In this document: in pieces, positions 57,601 through 64,000 of the stretch
Numbering within the stretch: the first letter of the stretch is position 1
Layout of the letters: each line of letters opens with the position of its first letter
Source of the DNA: Bog-756 sp963727075
Lineage (GTDB): Bacteria; Actinomycetota; Acidimicrobiia; Acidimicrobiales; RAAP-2
Assembly (NCBI GenBank): GCA_963727075.1
Contig: CAVSET010000001.1
Location: forward strand, 124,001 to 188,000
Reading direction: 5' to 3'
Length of the DNA: 64,000 bases
Made by a program: the position numbers and the translations under genes
The notes under the pieces: model-generated
What the model was told of the DNA's origin: nothing
Database searches by the model: none
Seen by the model: only the letters and a program-made list of their open reading frames with translations

Positions 57601-58166
57601 CAGCGACGACCAGTGGCCGCCTGCTCGTGCTGTCGGCCAGCGTGTACACCGGGGCCACCAATCCGATCACCTCGGTGACCGACTCGGCTGGAAATACCTG
57701 GACCCGCATCGGCGCCGCCCACTTCGTGGCTGGCCACTTCTCGGACGGTGAGCTGTGGTACTCGGCCAACGCCAAGCCGGTGACCACGGTGACCGTGCAC
57801 AACGCCTCAGCCGCCTTTGTGGCCTTTGAGGTCCAGGAGTTCAGTGGTGTCGCCACGAGCAGTCCGCTCGCCACCTCGGCCGGAACCTCCAACACCGGCA
57901 CCTCGGCCAGTTCGGGGAGCGCCACCTCGGCCATCGCCAACGAGCTGGCCGTCGGGTTCGTCGCCGGGCACGGCAACGCCCAGGCCATCAGGGTGACGGC
58001 CCCCGGCTACACGGCCCAGCCCCAGCAGACGACCACTGGCACCATCGCCACGGTGGTCACCGGCTACAAGGTCCTACCGACCACCGGAGCCCAGGGCTTC
58101 ACCGGGACGTTCGGCACCGCCATGTATTGGGCATCGGGTATCGCCATCTTCAAGCCTGGTAGTTGA
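54654..58166 (+). CDS. metallophosphoesterase with four Ig-like repeats and two copies of a C-terminal domain (second part)
   Basis: 1170 residues, GTG overlapping the preceding stop. A calcineurin-like phosphoesterase comes first: VVGDFGQ, VSAGDSDN, AAQGNHGF, FFHYPLH and FNGHAHQYER supply the metal-binding residues; the tyrosine of purple acid phosphatases is not evident. Then one Ig-like repeat (NDFSITAAPASASVTAG), a domain APQLVQSAGSSTKTVTLPAPSKGG...LFKAGS, three more Ig-like repeats, and a second copy of that domain ending IAIFKPGS. No anchor is visible, so the protein is probably secreted. With the upstream ORF it forms a roughly 1570-residue glycosidase-phosphatase architecture. Confidence 0.82.
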   Translation: MKTAAAPGTPFSFAVVGDFGQATTGEANVMSQIGASPASFVVSAGDSDNTGGSDTDYGDLTQGNVFPSAYLPKIGSRPLFAAQGNHGFTTNLPYLQNFPAPIAAQSSGGRHLQESYCCISTMSGAQNYASSWYAFDWGGARFYVLEAAWADGQGGYQGDFLAHWNGAVSGCGPCGAELTWLKSDLAAHASTPIKFAFFHYPLHADSSSQGSDTFLDGANGLEGLLANNNVDVVFNGHAHQYERNLPQIPGKPLVSYVTGAGGAALGSVSGCSAFDAYAVGTGSSCNAPKPTSDAHVYEFLLVTVNGNQVTVSPTDSTGQVFDQQTYTFSGSPPPNDFSITAAPASASVTAGSPASTTINTTVTSGVAQSVTLSATGLPAGASASFAPPTVNSGASSTMNLTTASTTPVGSYPLTVTGTGASATHSTTFTLTVTGSTGTAPQLVQSAGSSTKTVTLPAPSKGGDLLVLSAGVWTGVSQPITAVSDGKNTWTKVRATAVSGQYSDGEMWYAPNAASVSSVTVTTGATAVALRLQEFSGVATTNPLDGSNGVAGHSTSASSGSVTPTGANDLAVGYIAGHASSQAITVTSPGYTTLPQQNTTSPNLVSVKSGYQDLTTTAAQSFSGNFPATMYWSDGIALFKAGSSTPPPPNDFSITAAPASGSVVAGSPASTTINTVVTSGAVQSVGLSATGLPTGTSASFTPSSVSSGASSTMTITTASTTPVGSYPITVTGTGTSATHSTAFTLTVMAPAPNDFSVSASPASASAAAGTAATSTIGTAITSGVTQSVGLSATGAPSGALVSFSPSTVNSGASSTMIITTASGTTPGLYAVTVKGTGTSATHTTTFALTVTTPPTNDFSISASPASASVVAGSAASTAINTAVTSGVAQSIGLSATGAPSGALVSFSPSTVNSGASSTMTITTASGSTPGPYTVTVTGTGTSAVHTTSFTLTVTAPSGTTPKLVQTASGTETSSSTTLSGSFPAATTSGRLLVLSASVYTGATNPITSVTDSAGNTWTRIGAAHFVAGHFSDGELWYSANAKPVTTVTVHNASAAFVAFEVQEFSGVATSSPLATSAGTSNTGTSASSGSATSAIANELAVGFVAGHGNAQAIRVTAPGYTAQPQQTTTGTIATVVTGYKVLPTTGAQGFTGTFGTAMYWASGIAIFKPGS
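55656..57512 (+). repeat. four Ig-like coding repeats, 309-bp period in the last three
   Basis: Repeat units begin at 55656, 56598, 56907 and 57216 (codons for NDFSI/V). The last three are exactly 309 bp apart. Units three and four share a long near-identical stretch around 57016-57110 and 57325-57419, suggesting recent duplication or gene conversion. Confidence 0.88.
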
Positions 58167-58210
58167 GCTTCGAAGAGAAGTCAGTCCGCCACAGTTGGCG
58201 GGGTCCTCCC

Positions 58211-58504
58211 CTAGGCTGGCTGACCCTCACCGAACCTCTGGTTGGCTACTGACAAGCGGTGCCTGACTTCAGCATCTGCATTCTCGAGTTCTTCATCGGG
58301 AACGAACCACCGGACGACCGAACCCATCACATCAGGACCGCCACCCATCATCCAATCCACGGGACCGTGACGGTCTGACACCGAGGCCATTTGGAAGACC
58401 TCAGCCCATTCGATCTCGGGTCTGGCGTTCAACTGCCATTCAACCTCTACCCGGTCGCCAACCTCTTTGACCGTAGTTCTGCCGACAATCGTGATCGGTG
58501 ACAT
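58211..58504 (-). CDS. hypothetical protein
   Basis: 97 residues: IVGRTTVKEVGDRVEVEWQLNARPEIEWAEVFQMASVSDRHGPVDWMMGGGPDVMG. Soluble and mixed alpha/beta, no known family. It follows the PPOX gene by 18 bp, so the two are co-transcribed. Confidence 0.6.
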   Translation of the reverse strand: MSPITIVGRTTVKEVGDRVEVEWQLNARPEIEWAEVFQMASVSDRHGPVDWMMGGGPDVMGSVVRWFVPDEELENADAEVRHRLSVANQRFGEGQPA

Positions 58505-58522
58505 CTTCCGAACCTTCCTCGC

Positions 58523-58951
58523 CTACTCCAGCGCCTTTGCGAAGTCTGTAGTGCGCCACACCTCGGGGACAATCTCCACGACCACGTCGTCTGCATCGGC
58601 CGTGGCCTCCATGTAGAGGTTCCCCAGCTCTTCACCCAAGTATCGGTGGGCCAGCGCCCGCCGCTCGGGCTCCTTGGCCTCTCCAATGATTGTTGCCGAT
58701 CCCTGTACAGCGACGTACTTGTACGGAGCTGTCTCGGTTTGGGCGATCAACGTGATGCGTCCGGAGCGATTGATGAGATTCGCCTTGAGAGACGTCCGAG
58801 CGGTGACAAAGCGGAGAGTCCCGCCTGGCTGGTATGAGTACCAAACCGGCGCTGCAACGGGGGCCCTTTCTGGGTCGTTGATGGCGACAATCCCAACGTG
58901 GAGTTCGGCGAGAAAGGATTCCCGCTCGGAACCGGTCATCGCCAAGTTCAT
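58523..58951 (-). CDS. pyridoxamine 5'-phosphate oxidase-fold protein
   Basis: 142 residues of the split-barrel PPOX family: VGIVAINDPERAPVAAPVWYSYQPGGTLRFVTARTSLKANLINRSGRITLIAQTETAPYKYVAVQGSATII. Actinobacterial members bind FMN or F420 and reduce small molecules. The ATG at 58951 or 58939 is the start. Confidence 0.87.
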   Translation of the reverse strand: MNLAMTGSERESFLAELHVGIVAINDPERAPVAAPVWYSYQPGGTLRFVTARTSLKANLINRSGRITLIAQTETAPYKYVAVQGSATIIGEAKEPERRALAHRYLGEELGNLYMEATADADDVVVEIVPEVWRTTDFAKALE

Positions 58952-59270
58952 TGGGCTGCTCGCATCGTATCGTCCGGTGACTCCAAGGATATCTCCGGAG
59001 TCACCACACTGCGCCGCTCACGCCACCGAGGCGTTGGACTCCGTGGTGATGCACACGTCATCATCGGCATGGCGATTGGCGGCGATCATCCGGAAGGTGC
59101 CTCGATGGAAGATCGCTGGGGTGGTAGCGGACATGGGTTCCTTGGCGCTGATTCCTCGGAATGGCCCGACGGCCGAGCCATGGGTGTGCCTTGGTATTCC
59201 CGCCGATGCTCAACCGAAAACACGCGTAGCCAGCTCGCGGTCAAGGCCTCCGACACGGCGTCGCCGCCGG
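58952..59270. other. no recognisable gene
   Basis: About 320 bp. Frames on both strands show no family resemblance. It must contain the promoter of the leftward PPOX gene and the end region of the KAS III gene. Confidence 0.5.
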
Positions 59271-60431
59271 TCAGACTATGGCGGCCGCGTATCCGTTCAT
59301 GGCGCCGTTGCCGGCGCCGACCCATAGGAACACAACCAGATCACCCTTGTTGACCCGTCCGGCCCGACGATCCTCGTCCAGCAGAATCAATGTGCTTGCC
59401 GCCGAGGTGTTGCCGTAGTGGTCGACGCTGATCGGTACTCGGTCAGGAGGCAGTCCGAGCATCTCGATCGCTTGGCGGACCACGACGCCGTTGGCTTGGT
59501 GTAGATACCAGCGGGCCACGGTGTCGACCTCGAAGGTTGTCCCGGTCACCGGCTTTATAGTGGTCGGCCAGTCTTCTTGAAGCATCTCGAAATCCCGGGC
59601 CATCAACGACGGGAACACCTCAGCGACCTTGACGCCGTCCATCAGGAAGACGTGGTCGGCCACGTTGGTGACTGAGGTGTGGTGCAGACAGCCGCCCCCC
59701 GGATAGGAAACGAGTCCGACGTCTGGGCTGGTCTCGTAGCGCACCGACAACAAACCGGTCGGCGGTTTGCTCTGGTCCCGCGGCTTCGACAGCCAAACGG
59801 CCGCACCAGCTCCGTCGGCGAACATGAGCGGTGCCAACCATCCCAAGCCGCTCTGGTGCTTGTAGTAGTAGTCGTGGACCTCCGGACCGAAGTAGCCCGA
59901 TGGGCAATTGCTCGCTACCACCAAGGCGGTAGCTGGTGCCATCGACACGAGCGAACACGCCATGGTCCGCAACCCCGGGGCCAACCCGGCGCACCCCAGG
60001 TTGTGGTGGACCAGGTCGGCATCCCGGCGCAACCCGAGTTCGGTCATTATGAACCGGAAGTGATCCTGGCATGCAATCAGGTCGGGCGTGGTGCTCACAT
60101 GGACGAGGACATCAATGTCGGCGGCCTCAAGTCCAGCATTGGCGAGGGCGCTCCGGCTGGCCTGCAGGACCAGATCACCGTCGAACATTCCCCCGTTGGC
60201 CCGGGGCCGCTTACGTGTCCCACCGAAGTCATAGTCCAGGCGCCGCTCATTGATGCCGAGATGCCTCACGACCCACTCCGAATCAAGAGGTCTTCCGTCA
60301 GGGCGGACAGGATGCAGGTATTCGAGGATCTCATCGTTGGAGACTCGATGGTCGGGCAAGAACGAACCGACCCCCTCCAGGGAGACCGAGACCTCGGACG
60401 CCAACCTTGGAATCGTTACAGAACCAGACAT
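59271..60431 (-). CDS. 3-oxoacyl-ACP synthase III-like ketosynthase
   Basis: 386 residues of the thiolase-fold KAS III family. Active-site residues are Cys in HHNLGCAGLAPGL, His in YLHQANGVVV and Asn in VDHYGNTSAAS. The N-terminal GVGSFLPDHRVSNDEIL is typical of FabH; the length exceeds that of housekeeping FabH (about 320-330), so it more likely serves a secondary metabolite or special lipid pathway, or makes an alkanoyl thioester for a nearby acyl transfer. No other biosynthetic gene is adjacent. Confidence 0.88.
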   Translation of the reverse strand: MSGSVTIPRLASEVSVSLEGVGSFLPDHRVSNDEILEYLHPVRPDGRPLDSEWVVRHLGINERRLDYDFGGTRKRPRANGGMFDGDLVLQASRSALANAGLEAADIDVLVHVSTTPDLIACQDHFRFIMTELGLRRDADLVHHNLGCAGLAPGLRTMACSLVSMAPATALVVASNCPSGYFGPEVHDYYYKHQSGLGWLAPLMFADGAGAAVWLSKPRDQSKPPTGLLSVRYETSPDVGLVSYPGGGCLHHTSVTNVADHVFLMDGVKVAEVFPSLMARDFEMLQEDWPTTIKPVTGTTFEVDTVARWYLHQANGVVVRQAIEMLGLPPDRVPISVDHYGNTSAASTLILLDEDRRAGRVNKGDLVVFLWVGAGNGAMNGYAAAIV

Positions 60432-60904
60432 CGAACCACCCCGCAGTCGATGAGACCGTTAGTGCTGCCCGCCGATCCTTCAGAATTCACGATAGGAGCC
60501 GTTCAGCGGGCCGACCAGAGGAGAAAGTCCCAATCCCGGTCACCATGCCGCGTGGACATCACGACAATCCTGCTCACCGGGTGCTGCAGTTCAGCTCTCA
60601 CATAAGGGAGCAGGTCGTGCTGAGACGGGCCTCGCCCACTCCCTGGCTACCTCTGGTCAGGCCAGGGAATCGTGGTGGTGGAGGTGGCCACGGCGGTGTT
60701 CTGCGTGCGGGGCCCAGCCGTCTCCTGTCGGCCATCTCGGGCACCGGAGGAACGGGCCAGCTTCAATGCTCCAGACCTACTGAATCCGATGAACGCCGAG
60801 TCAACGGCGTTCCGCGCTCTGCCACCCCAAGCACTGCCAGGTCAGGCGCGTCGGTGGCTGCCCCGGCGACAGGGGGCATGCATGGAACTCTCGAGGATCC
60901 GGCT
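60432..60904. other. no recognisable gene
   Basis: About 470 bp upstream of the KAS III gene. Frames of up to 200 codons exist on the plus strand but have the look of noncoding GC-rich sequence. Confidence 0.45.
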
Positions 60905-61384
60905 TCATACGATCGATCTGAGGAACTGTGTCCATCGTCCATAGACGCCGTAGTGGCCTGCGCCCGGCCATGTGTGCAAGGAGCAGTCTGGGAGACGTGC
61001 GCTTAGCCGAGTGCTCATCTCTGGATCCAAGATGTCGTCAGCGTCACCCACGAACAGCTCCACATGCTGGGCCACGTCTTCGGGCTCAAATCCCCAATCC
61101 AGGAAGCACCACATGTCGTCCAGTGCTCCGACCCCTCCCTTGGCGAAGGCCTCTGTGAACTCGGCCTCGAACATCGGCTCCAGCACCTCGCCTTCGAAGA
61201 TCGCTCGGTCTGCTGGCCATTCCTTTGCGCAGTGGGCGACGAAGCTGTGGATGTCCTTCTCATAGTGCTTGGACTCCATCCTTCCCATGGCGCTCGCCAG
61301 CCATTCAGACTCTTCGGATTTCAGCGGGGACTGGAGGCTCGGTCTTGTCCGTGCTCGCGAAAGTTGCCTCGCCCACAACGGCAT
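60905..61384 (-). pseudogene. alpha/beta hydrolase, N-terminal half missing
   Basis: The C-terminal half of a hydrolase: WGFEPEDVAQHVELFVGDADDILDPEMSTRLSARLPDCSLHTWPGAGHYGVYGRW contains the acid (GDADDI) and the histidine (GAGHYG) of the triad, and a lid-like helical region precedes it. The nucleophile elbow and earlier strands are absent. Upstream lies noncoding sequence and the IS110 copy B, so an insertion or deletion probably removed the rest. Confidence 0.6.
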
Positions 61385-61617
61385 GTCTGAAGGAGCGGGG
61401 GCGTGTCAAGTAGGCCGTGTTTGTTGATGTAGGCGTCGTGATCCTCGCCGTGTTGGTTCTAGCGGCGCGCCGGGAGGAGACGGCAGGAATCCGTCGGCGG
61501 CGGAAATGAGATCTCAGACTGTTGTTGGCGGCACACCGAAGGCCGCAGGTGTCGCACCAAGGTCTCTCATCCACGAGATGGTGAGAAGGGGGCAGGCTCG
61601 GCTGCCCAGGCATGTCT

Positions 61618-61744
61618 TCGCCGAGTTACTCGGCATGGTGCGATCCGGGCACCACCGGACGGGCTCAATCACTTAGACGGCTTCGCCACCTCGGGAGATG
61701 GGAGCCTTGCCGTTAGCCGAGCTCGCGTCCGATGTGTCCGAGCG
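61618..61744 (-). ncRNA. conserved 3' flank of IS110 copy B, candidate bridge-RNA segment
   Basis: Noncoding sequence after the stop with the blocks GCGAGCTCG and TGATTGAGCCCG shared with copy A in the same order. Function is inferred only. Confidence 0.4.
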
Positions 61745-62758
61745 TCACGCCGCCCTGGGCTCTTGGAGGCAGCGAATCTCGCCGTCTCGCAGGCCGTAGT
61801 AGACGAGCGTGAGAACTTTGCGGGCGATGGCGATGTTGGCTCTCGTCTTTCCACGCCGTTCGGCGATGGCATGGAAGGAGTCGGTGAAGGGCGCACCACC
61901 GTGATAGCGGGCCACTGCCTCGATGGCCGCCCACCGCACCAGACGGGATCCCTGTTTGGTGATCCGGCCTCGGTGGACCTTGCCGTCGGACTCCCGGTGG
62001 AGGGGGGTGAGCCCGGCCCACGAGCACAGAGCTTGAGGAGAATCGAAGCGGTGCACGTCGCCGATCTCAGCCACGAAGACGGCGGCAAAGACCTTGCCCA
62101 CCCCGTAGATGGCCTGGATGGCGTTGTAGCCGACATCTTCTCGGCACAGAGCGTGGATGGTCCGGTCGAGGCGCTCGATCTCCTCGTCGTAGTAGTGGAC
62201 GAGATCCCGAAGGACAGCGAGGCGGTGGTCGAAGGCGTCCGGCAGCTCGAGCGAGTCGAACTGGGCTGCTCCTCCCTCGCCCCACATGTCGTTGCGGCAA
62301 GGCAGTACCCCGTTCTTGGCCATCACCGCGTGGGCCTGGGCCTTGATCCCGGTGCGCAGGTTGGACAGCTTGTAGCGGAACCGAACCAGCTCCCGGAGCT
62401 CTCTCGTTTCCGGTGGAGCGATCCACGCCTCGGCCAGCCGACCCAGGCGCAAAAGGTCGGCCAGATCCCGAGCGTCACGTTCGTCGTTCTTCACCCGGCG
62501 GTGCCCCCAGTCGTTGCCATGGGGGTTGGACAGATGGACCACGTAGCCGAGGTCCCCGAGCAGATCGACCGCCCAGTACCAGCCATAGGTGGCCTCGATG
62601 ACCACGTCGCTGCCCTTGGGCGCTTTGCTCACTTCCTGGACGAACCAGACCGGGTCATTGTTGATTCTGACGCAGTCGATTCTCTCGCCTGCCTCGTCCA
62701 TCCGATAGATCACCGAACGCCGACGGTGCAGGTCAATACCGACGTACTCTTTCCCCAC
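61745..62758 (-). CDS. IS110-family transposase (DEDD recombinase), copy B
   Basis: 337 residues from a GTG at 62758 (VGKEYVGIDLHRRRSVIYRM). HGNDWGHRRVKNDERDARDLADLLRLGRLAEAWIAPPETRELRELVRF is nearly the same as copy A; the C-terminal GVGKVFAAVFVAEIGDVHRFDSPQALCSWAGLTP and KQGSRLVRWAAIEAV carry the serine nucleophile. The frame is intact. The divergence shows the copies are not recent duplicates of each other. Confidence 0.95.
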   Translation of the reverse strand: MGKEYVGIDLHRRRSVIYRMDEAGERIDCVRINNDPVWFVQEVSKAPKGSDVVIEATYGWYWAVDLLGDLGYVVHLSNPHGNDWGHRRVKNDERDARDLADLLRLGRLAEAWIAPPETRELRELVRFRYKLSNLRTGIKAQAHAVMAKNGVLPCRNDMWGEGGAAQFDSLELPDAFDHRLAVLRDLVHYYDEEIERLDRTIHALCREDVGYNAIQAIYGVGKVFAAVFVAEIGDVHRFDSPQALCSWAGLTPLHRESDGKVHRGRITKQGSRLVRWAAIEAVARYHGGAPFTDSFHAIAERRGKTRANIAIARKVLTLVYYGLRDGEIRCLQEPRAA

Positions 62759-62845
62759 AGGGGCCTCCCTTCGTGTGGAACTGCTGTGCAAGCCCAGTCT
62801 CGATCGAGAGAGTGGAACTTTCACAGGGAGCGGAGGCCCCGCTCC
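62759..62845 (-). ncRNA. structured leader upstream of IS110 transposase B
   Basis: Hairpin arms GGAGCGG and CCGCTCC with the same GGCCT loop lie at 62845-62827; relative to copy A a G-C pair has become A-U, a compensatory change. GGGGCCTCC (62840-62832) is complementary to GGAGGCCCC (62768-62760), again covering the ribosome-binding site just ahead of the GTG. Confidence 0.55.
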
Positions 62846-62904
62846 TTCATCGCATCACATATGTGATGGCCCAGGAGAGTTGGCCGTCCCGCTCACCGAG
62901 TTAT

Positions 62905-63426
62905 TCAACCGCTCGAATAGCGGGGAGCCTGACCCTGCTGGCGTGATGCTGCTCGGATCGCAAGGCCGATGGTGACGACGCCGATGCTTCCGATTGTCAT
63001 CAGGACGAACGCGGGCGATATCGCTGTGAACGACAAGCGATTGTCAATAAAGAAGCGGCCGACGTCCCGATGAGCCCATCCGGTTGCCGAGTAGGCGAAG
63101 AGAACGCGCGAACCCAGCAACACCACCCACAAGACGAGGTAGGCGGCCCCCGCTCGCACCCAGATCTCGCCGCTGGACTCGTCGTGATCCACGGAGATCA
63201 CTGCAAGCATGGCGAGTCCAAAGACGACGCCGAAACCGAGGCACGCGATCTCCAGGAGCAGATCATTGCCGGTCGTCGGCATGCCTTTCACATACCGAAG
63301 GATGAGCGCCACGATGAGGGCAAGCGTGATCACTCGTTGGCGTCGGGTGTAGCGATGGCGCCCGAGACGCAGGAACACGACTGCCGCGAACACGGCAATG
63401 ATGAGGATCCAGATCTCGACGGTCAT
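62905..63426 (-). CDS. membrane protein, DUF1453/CcdC-like
   Basis: 173 residues with about five membrane helices: EIWILIIAVFAAVVFLRLG at the N-terminus, VITLALIVALILRYV, LGFGVVFGLAMLAVISV, AAYLVLWVVLLGSRVLFAYS and PAFVLMTIGSIGVVTIGLAIR. The first helix followed by RRYTRRQR-like basic residues recalls CcdC/DUF1453. Function unknown. Confidence 0.7.
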   Translation of the reverse strand: MTVEIWILIIAVFAAVVFLRLGRHRYTRRQRVITLALIVALILRYVKGMPTTGNDLLLEIACLGFGVVFGLAMLAVISVDHDESSGEIWVRAGAAYLVLWVVLLGSRVLFAYSATGWAHRDVGRFFIDNRLSFTAISPAFVLMTIGSIGVVTIGLAIRAASRQQGQAPRYSSG

Positions 63427-63521
63427 GGCCGCCCCCTACGGATCGCTTCCGCCAATGGCTTAAGCCTGATCCCGACCAGGCCCCCTGTCAATGGCTGGGG
63501 CTTCCCGCCCCGGGCAGACTG

Positions 63522-64000
63522 ATGGTGGTGCAGCTCGGAGAATCGACGCCATCTCGGCCGGGAAGCATATGGCAGGCCCTCCGCCGTGACTCGAAGCACG
63601 CCCCGGAGATCGGTGTCCTCTATGCCCTCCCTCAGCTCACCCCCCACGTCGAGAGATGGTGGTTTAAGACTGCTGCCGCACATCCCTCGGACTCCCCAGA
63701 TCGGATCGCCAGAAGGGTGGTTCGCCGCTCAACACACGTGGCCCGCAGGGGTGGTTTGATCACCGGGTCCACGTTCTACGTCGGCATGGTTCCCGCCATG
63801 GCCATGATCTACTGCGAGCAGCTGGTCGTCGTGTTGCGCATCGCCGCGTCGTACGGCCACGACCCGACTGACCCAGCTCGGGCGGCCGAAATCCTCGTTG
63901 TTCAAGGTCGATATCCGAGCGTCCAAGAAGCGGCGGCCGCCCTTCAGAAGACTGGCACAAACTCCAATGTTCGACGAACGGGCCGTGGCGCTCGTGCGAC
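63522..64000 (+). CDS. hypothetical protein, 3' end outside window
   Basis: The frame from the ATG at 63522 is open to the window's end (at least 159 codons). SIWQALRRDSKHAPEIGVLYALPQLTPHVERWW is followed by basic residues, then a Gly-rich amphipathic segment STFYVGMVPAMAMIYCEQLVVVLRIAASYGHDPTDPARAAEILVVQGRYPSVQEAAAAL. The last part resembles EcsC-like membrane-associated proteins, but I am not sure. It is divergent from the DUF1453-like gene. Confidence 0.6.
   Translation, partial: MVVQLGESTPSRPGSIWQALRRDSKHAPEIGVLYALPQLTPHVERWWFKTAAAHPSDSPDRIARRVVRRSTHVARRGGLITGSTFYVGMVPAMAMIYCEQLVVVLRIAASYGHDPTDPARAAEILVVQGRYPSVQEAAAALQKTGTNSNVRRTGRGARA

Larger units (their letters stand above)
61618..62857 (-). 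mobile_element. IS110-family element, copy B (limits approximate)
   Basis: A second, diverged IS110 element in the opposite orientation to copy A. Limits are set from noncoding similarity with copy A: the upstream end near GATGAAGGAGCGG (62850 on the minus strand) and the downstream end near 61618. Confidence 0.75.

Noticed and set aside
59086..59353. Small ORFs on both strands between the PPOX and KAS III genes
   Set aside because: No start signals or family resemblance; composition fits noncoding sequence.

Overview
The window is GC-rich actinobacterial chromosome. Evidence: GTG starts, tightly overlapping ATGA/GTGA operons, F420-type luciferase-like (LLM) oxidoreductases, PAC2, DUF1918 and DUF2510 proteins, a Cterm-Wzt O-antigen exporter, the actinobacterial imuA'-imuB-dnaE2 SOS mutagenesis cassette and a mycobacterial-type CYP123-SDR-CYP51-ferredoxin operon. 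It is probably a draft genome of a non-mycobacterial actinobacterium; Acidimicrobiia is my guess from gene content, not something shown here.

Layout. 1-3.3 kb: a partial alpha/beta hydrolase and a two-gene ABC exporter for surface polysaccharide. 3.3-5.5 kb: lepA divergent from rpsT. 5.6-11.5 kb: a leftward run of acyl-CoA/lipid-type catabolic genes (dehydrogenase, carboxymuconolactone decarboxylase-like protein, SDR, enoyl-CoA hydratase, LLM oxidoreductase, thioesterase, solute-binding lipoprotein). 11.6-17.2 kb: a rightward operon with a two-dyad operator at its head, an unknown protein, a TetR regulator, CYP123-like, SDR, CYP51, a 3Fe-4S ferredoxin and a SnoaL-like protein. 17.2-20.9 kb: small metabolic genes and a Na+/H+ antiporter. 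21.2-26.4 kb: imuA'-imuB-dnaE2 behind a 30-bp palindrome containing a LexA box. 26.5-36.3 kb: housekeeping (holA, folP, thioredoxin/TPR, PAC2, leuS) mixed with small families.

From about 36.3 kb to the end the character changes. Gene density drops, genes are short or broken, and mobile elements are frequent: an IS256-family element inside a zinc-ribbon gene, an IS3-family element that itself carries a second IS256-family element, two diverged IS110-family elements, and an IS3 remnant. Between them lie tRNA-Ala(GGC), a hydrolase-adenylate cyclase fusion, a wax-ester/TAG synthase, a very long secreted GH99-like plus metallophosphatase plus Ig-repeat protein, and a KAS III enzyme. This looks like an accessory island.

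A general caution: about 25 single-base frame breaks interrupt otherwise well conserved genes, including lepA, holA, folP and dnaE2. Most are consistent with a one-base insertion, and all nine in dnaE2 run in that direction. I read them mainly as consensus sequencing errors and annotate those genes as single CDSs.

The most unusual signals are (i) an upstream RNA leader shared by the two IS110 elements, with a covarying hairpin and an alternative pairing that covers the recombinase ribosome-binding site; (ii) the GH99-like/phosphatase fusion; (iii) the CYP51 operon operator with a probably leaderless start; (iv) a histidine-kinase dimerisation-like protein that has lost its histidine; and (v) two precise IS insertions whose removal restores complete reading frames.
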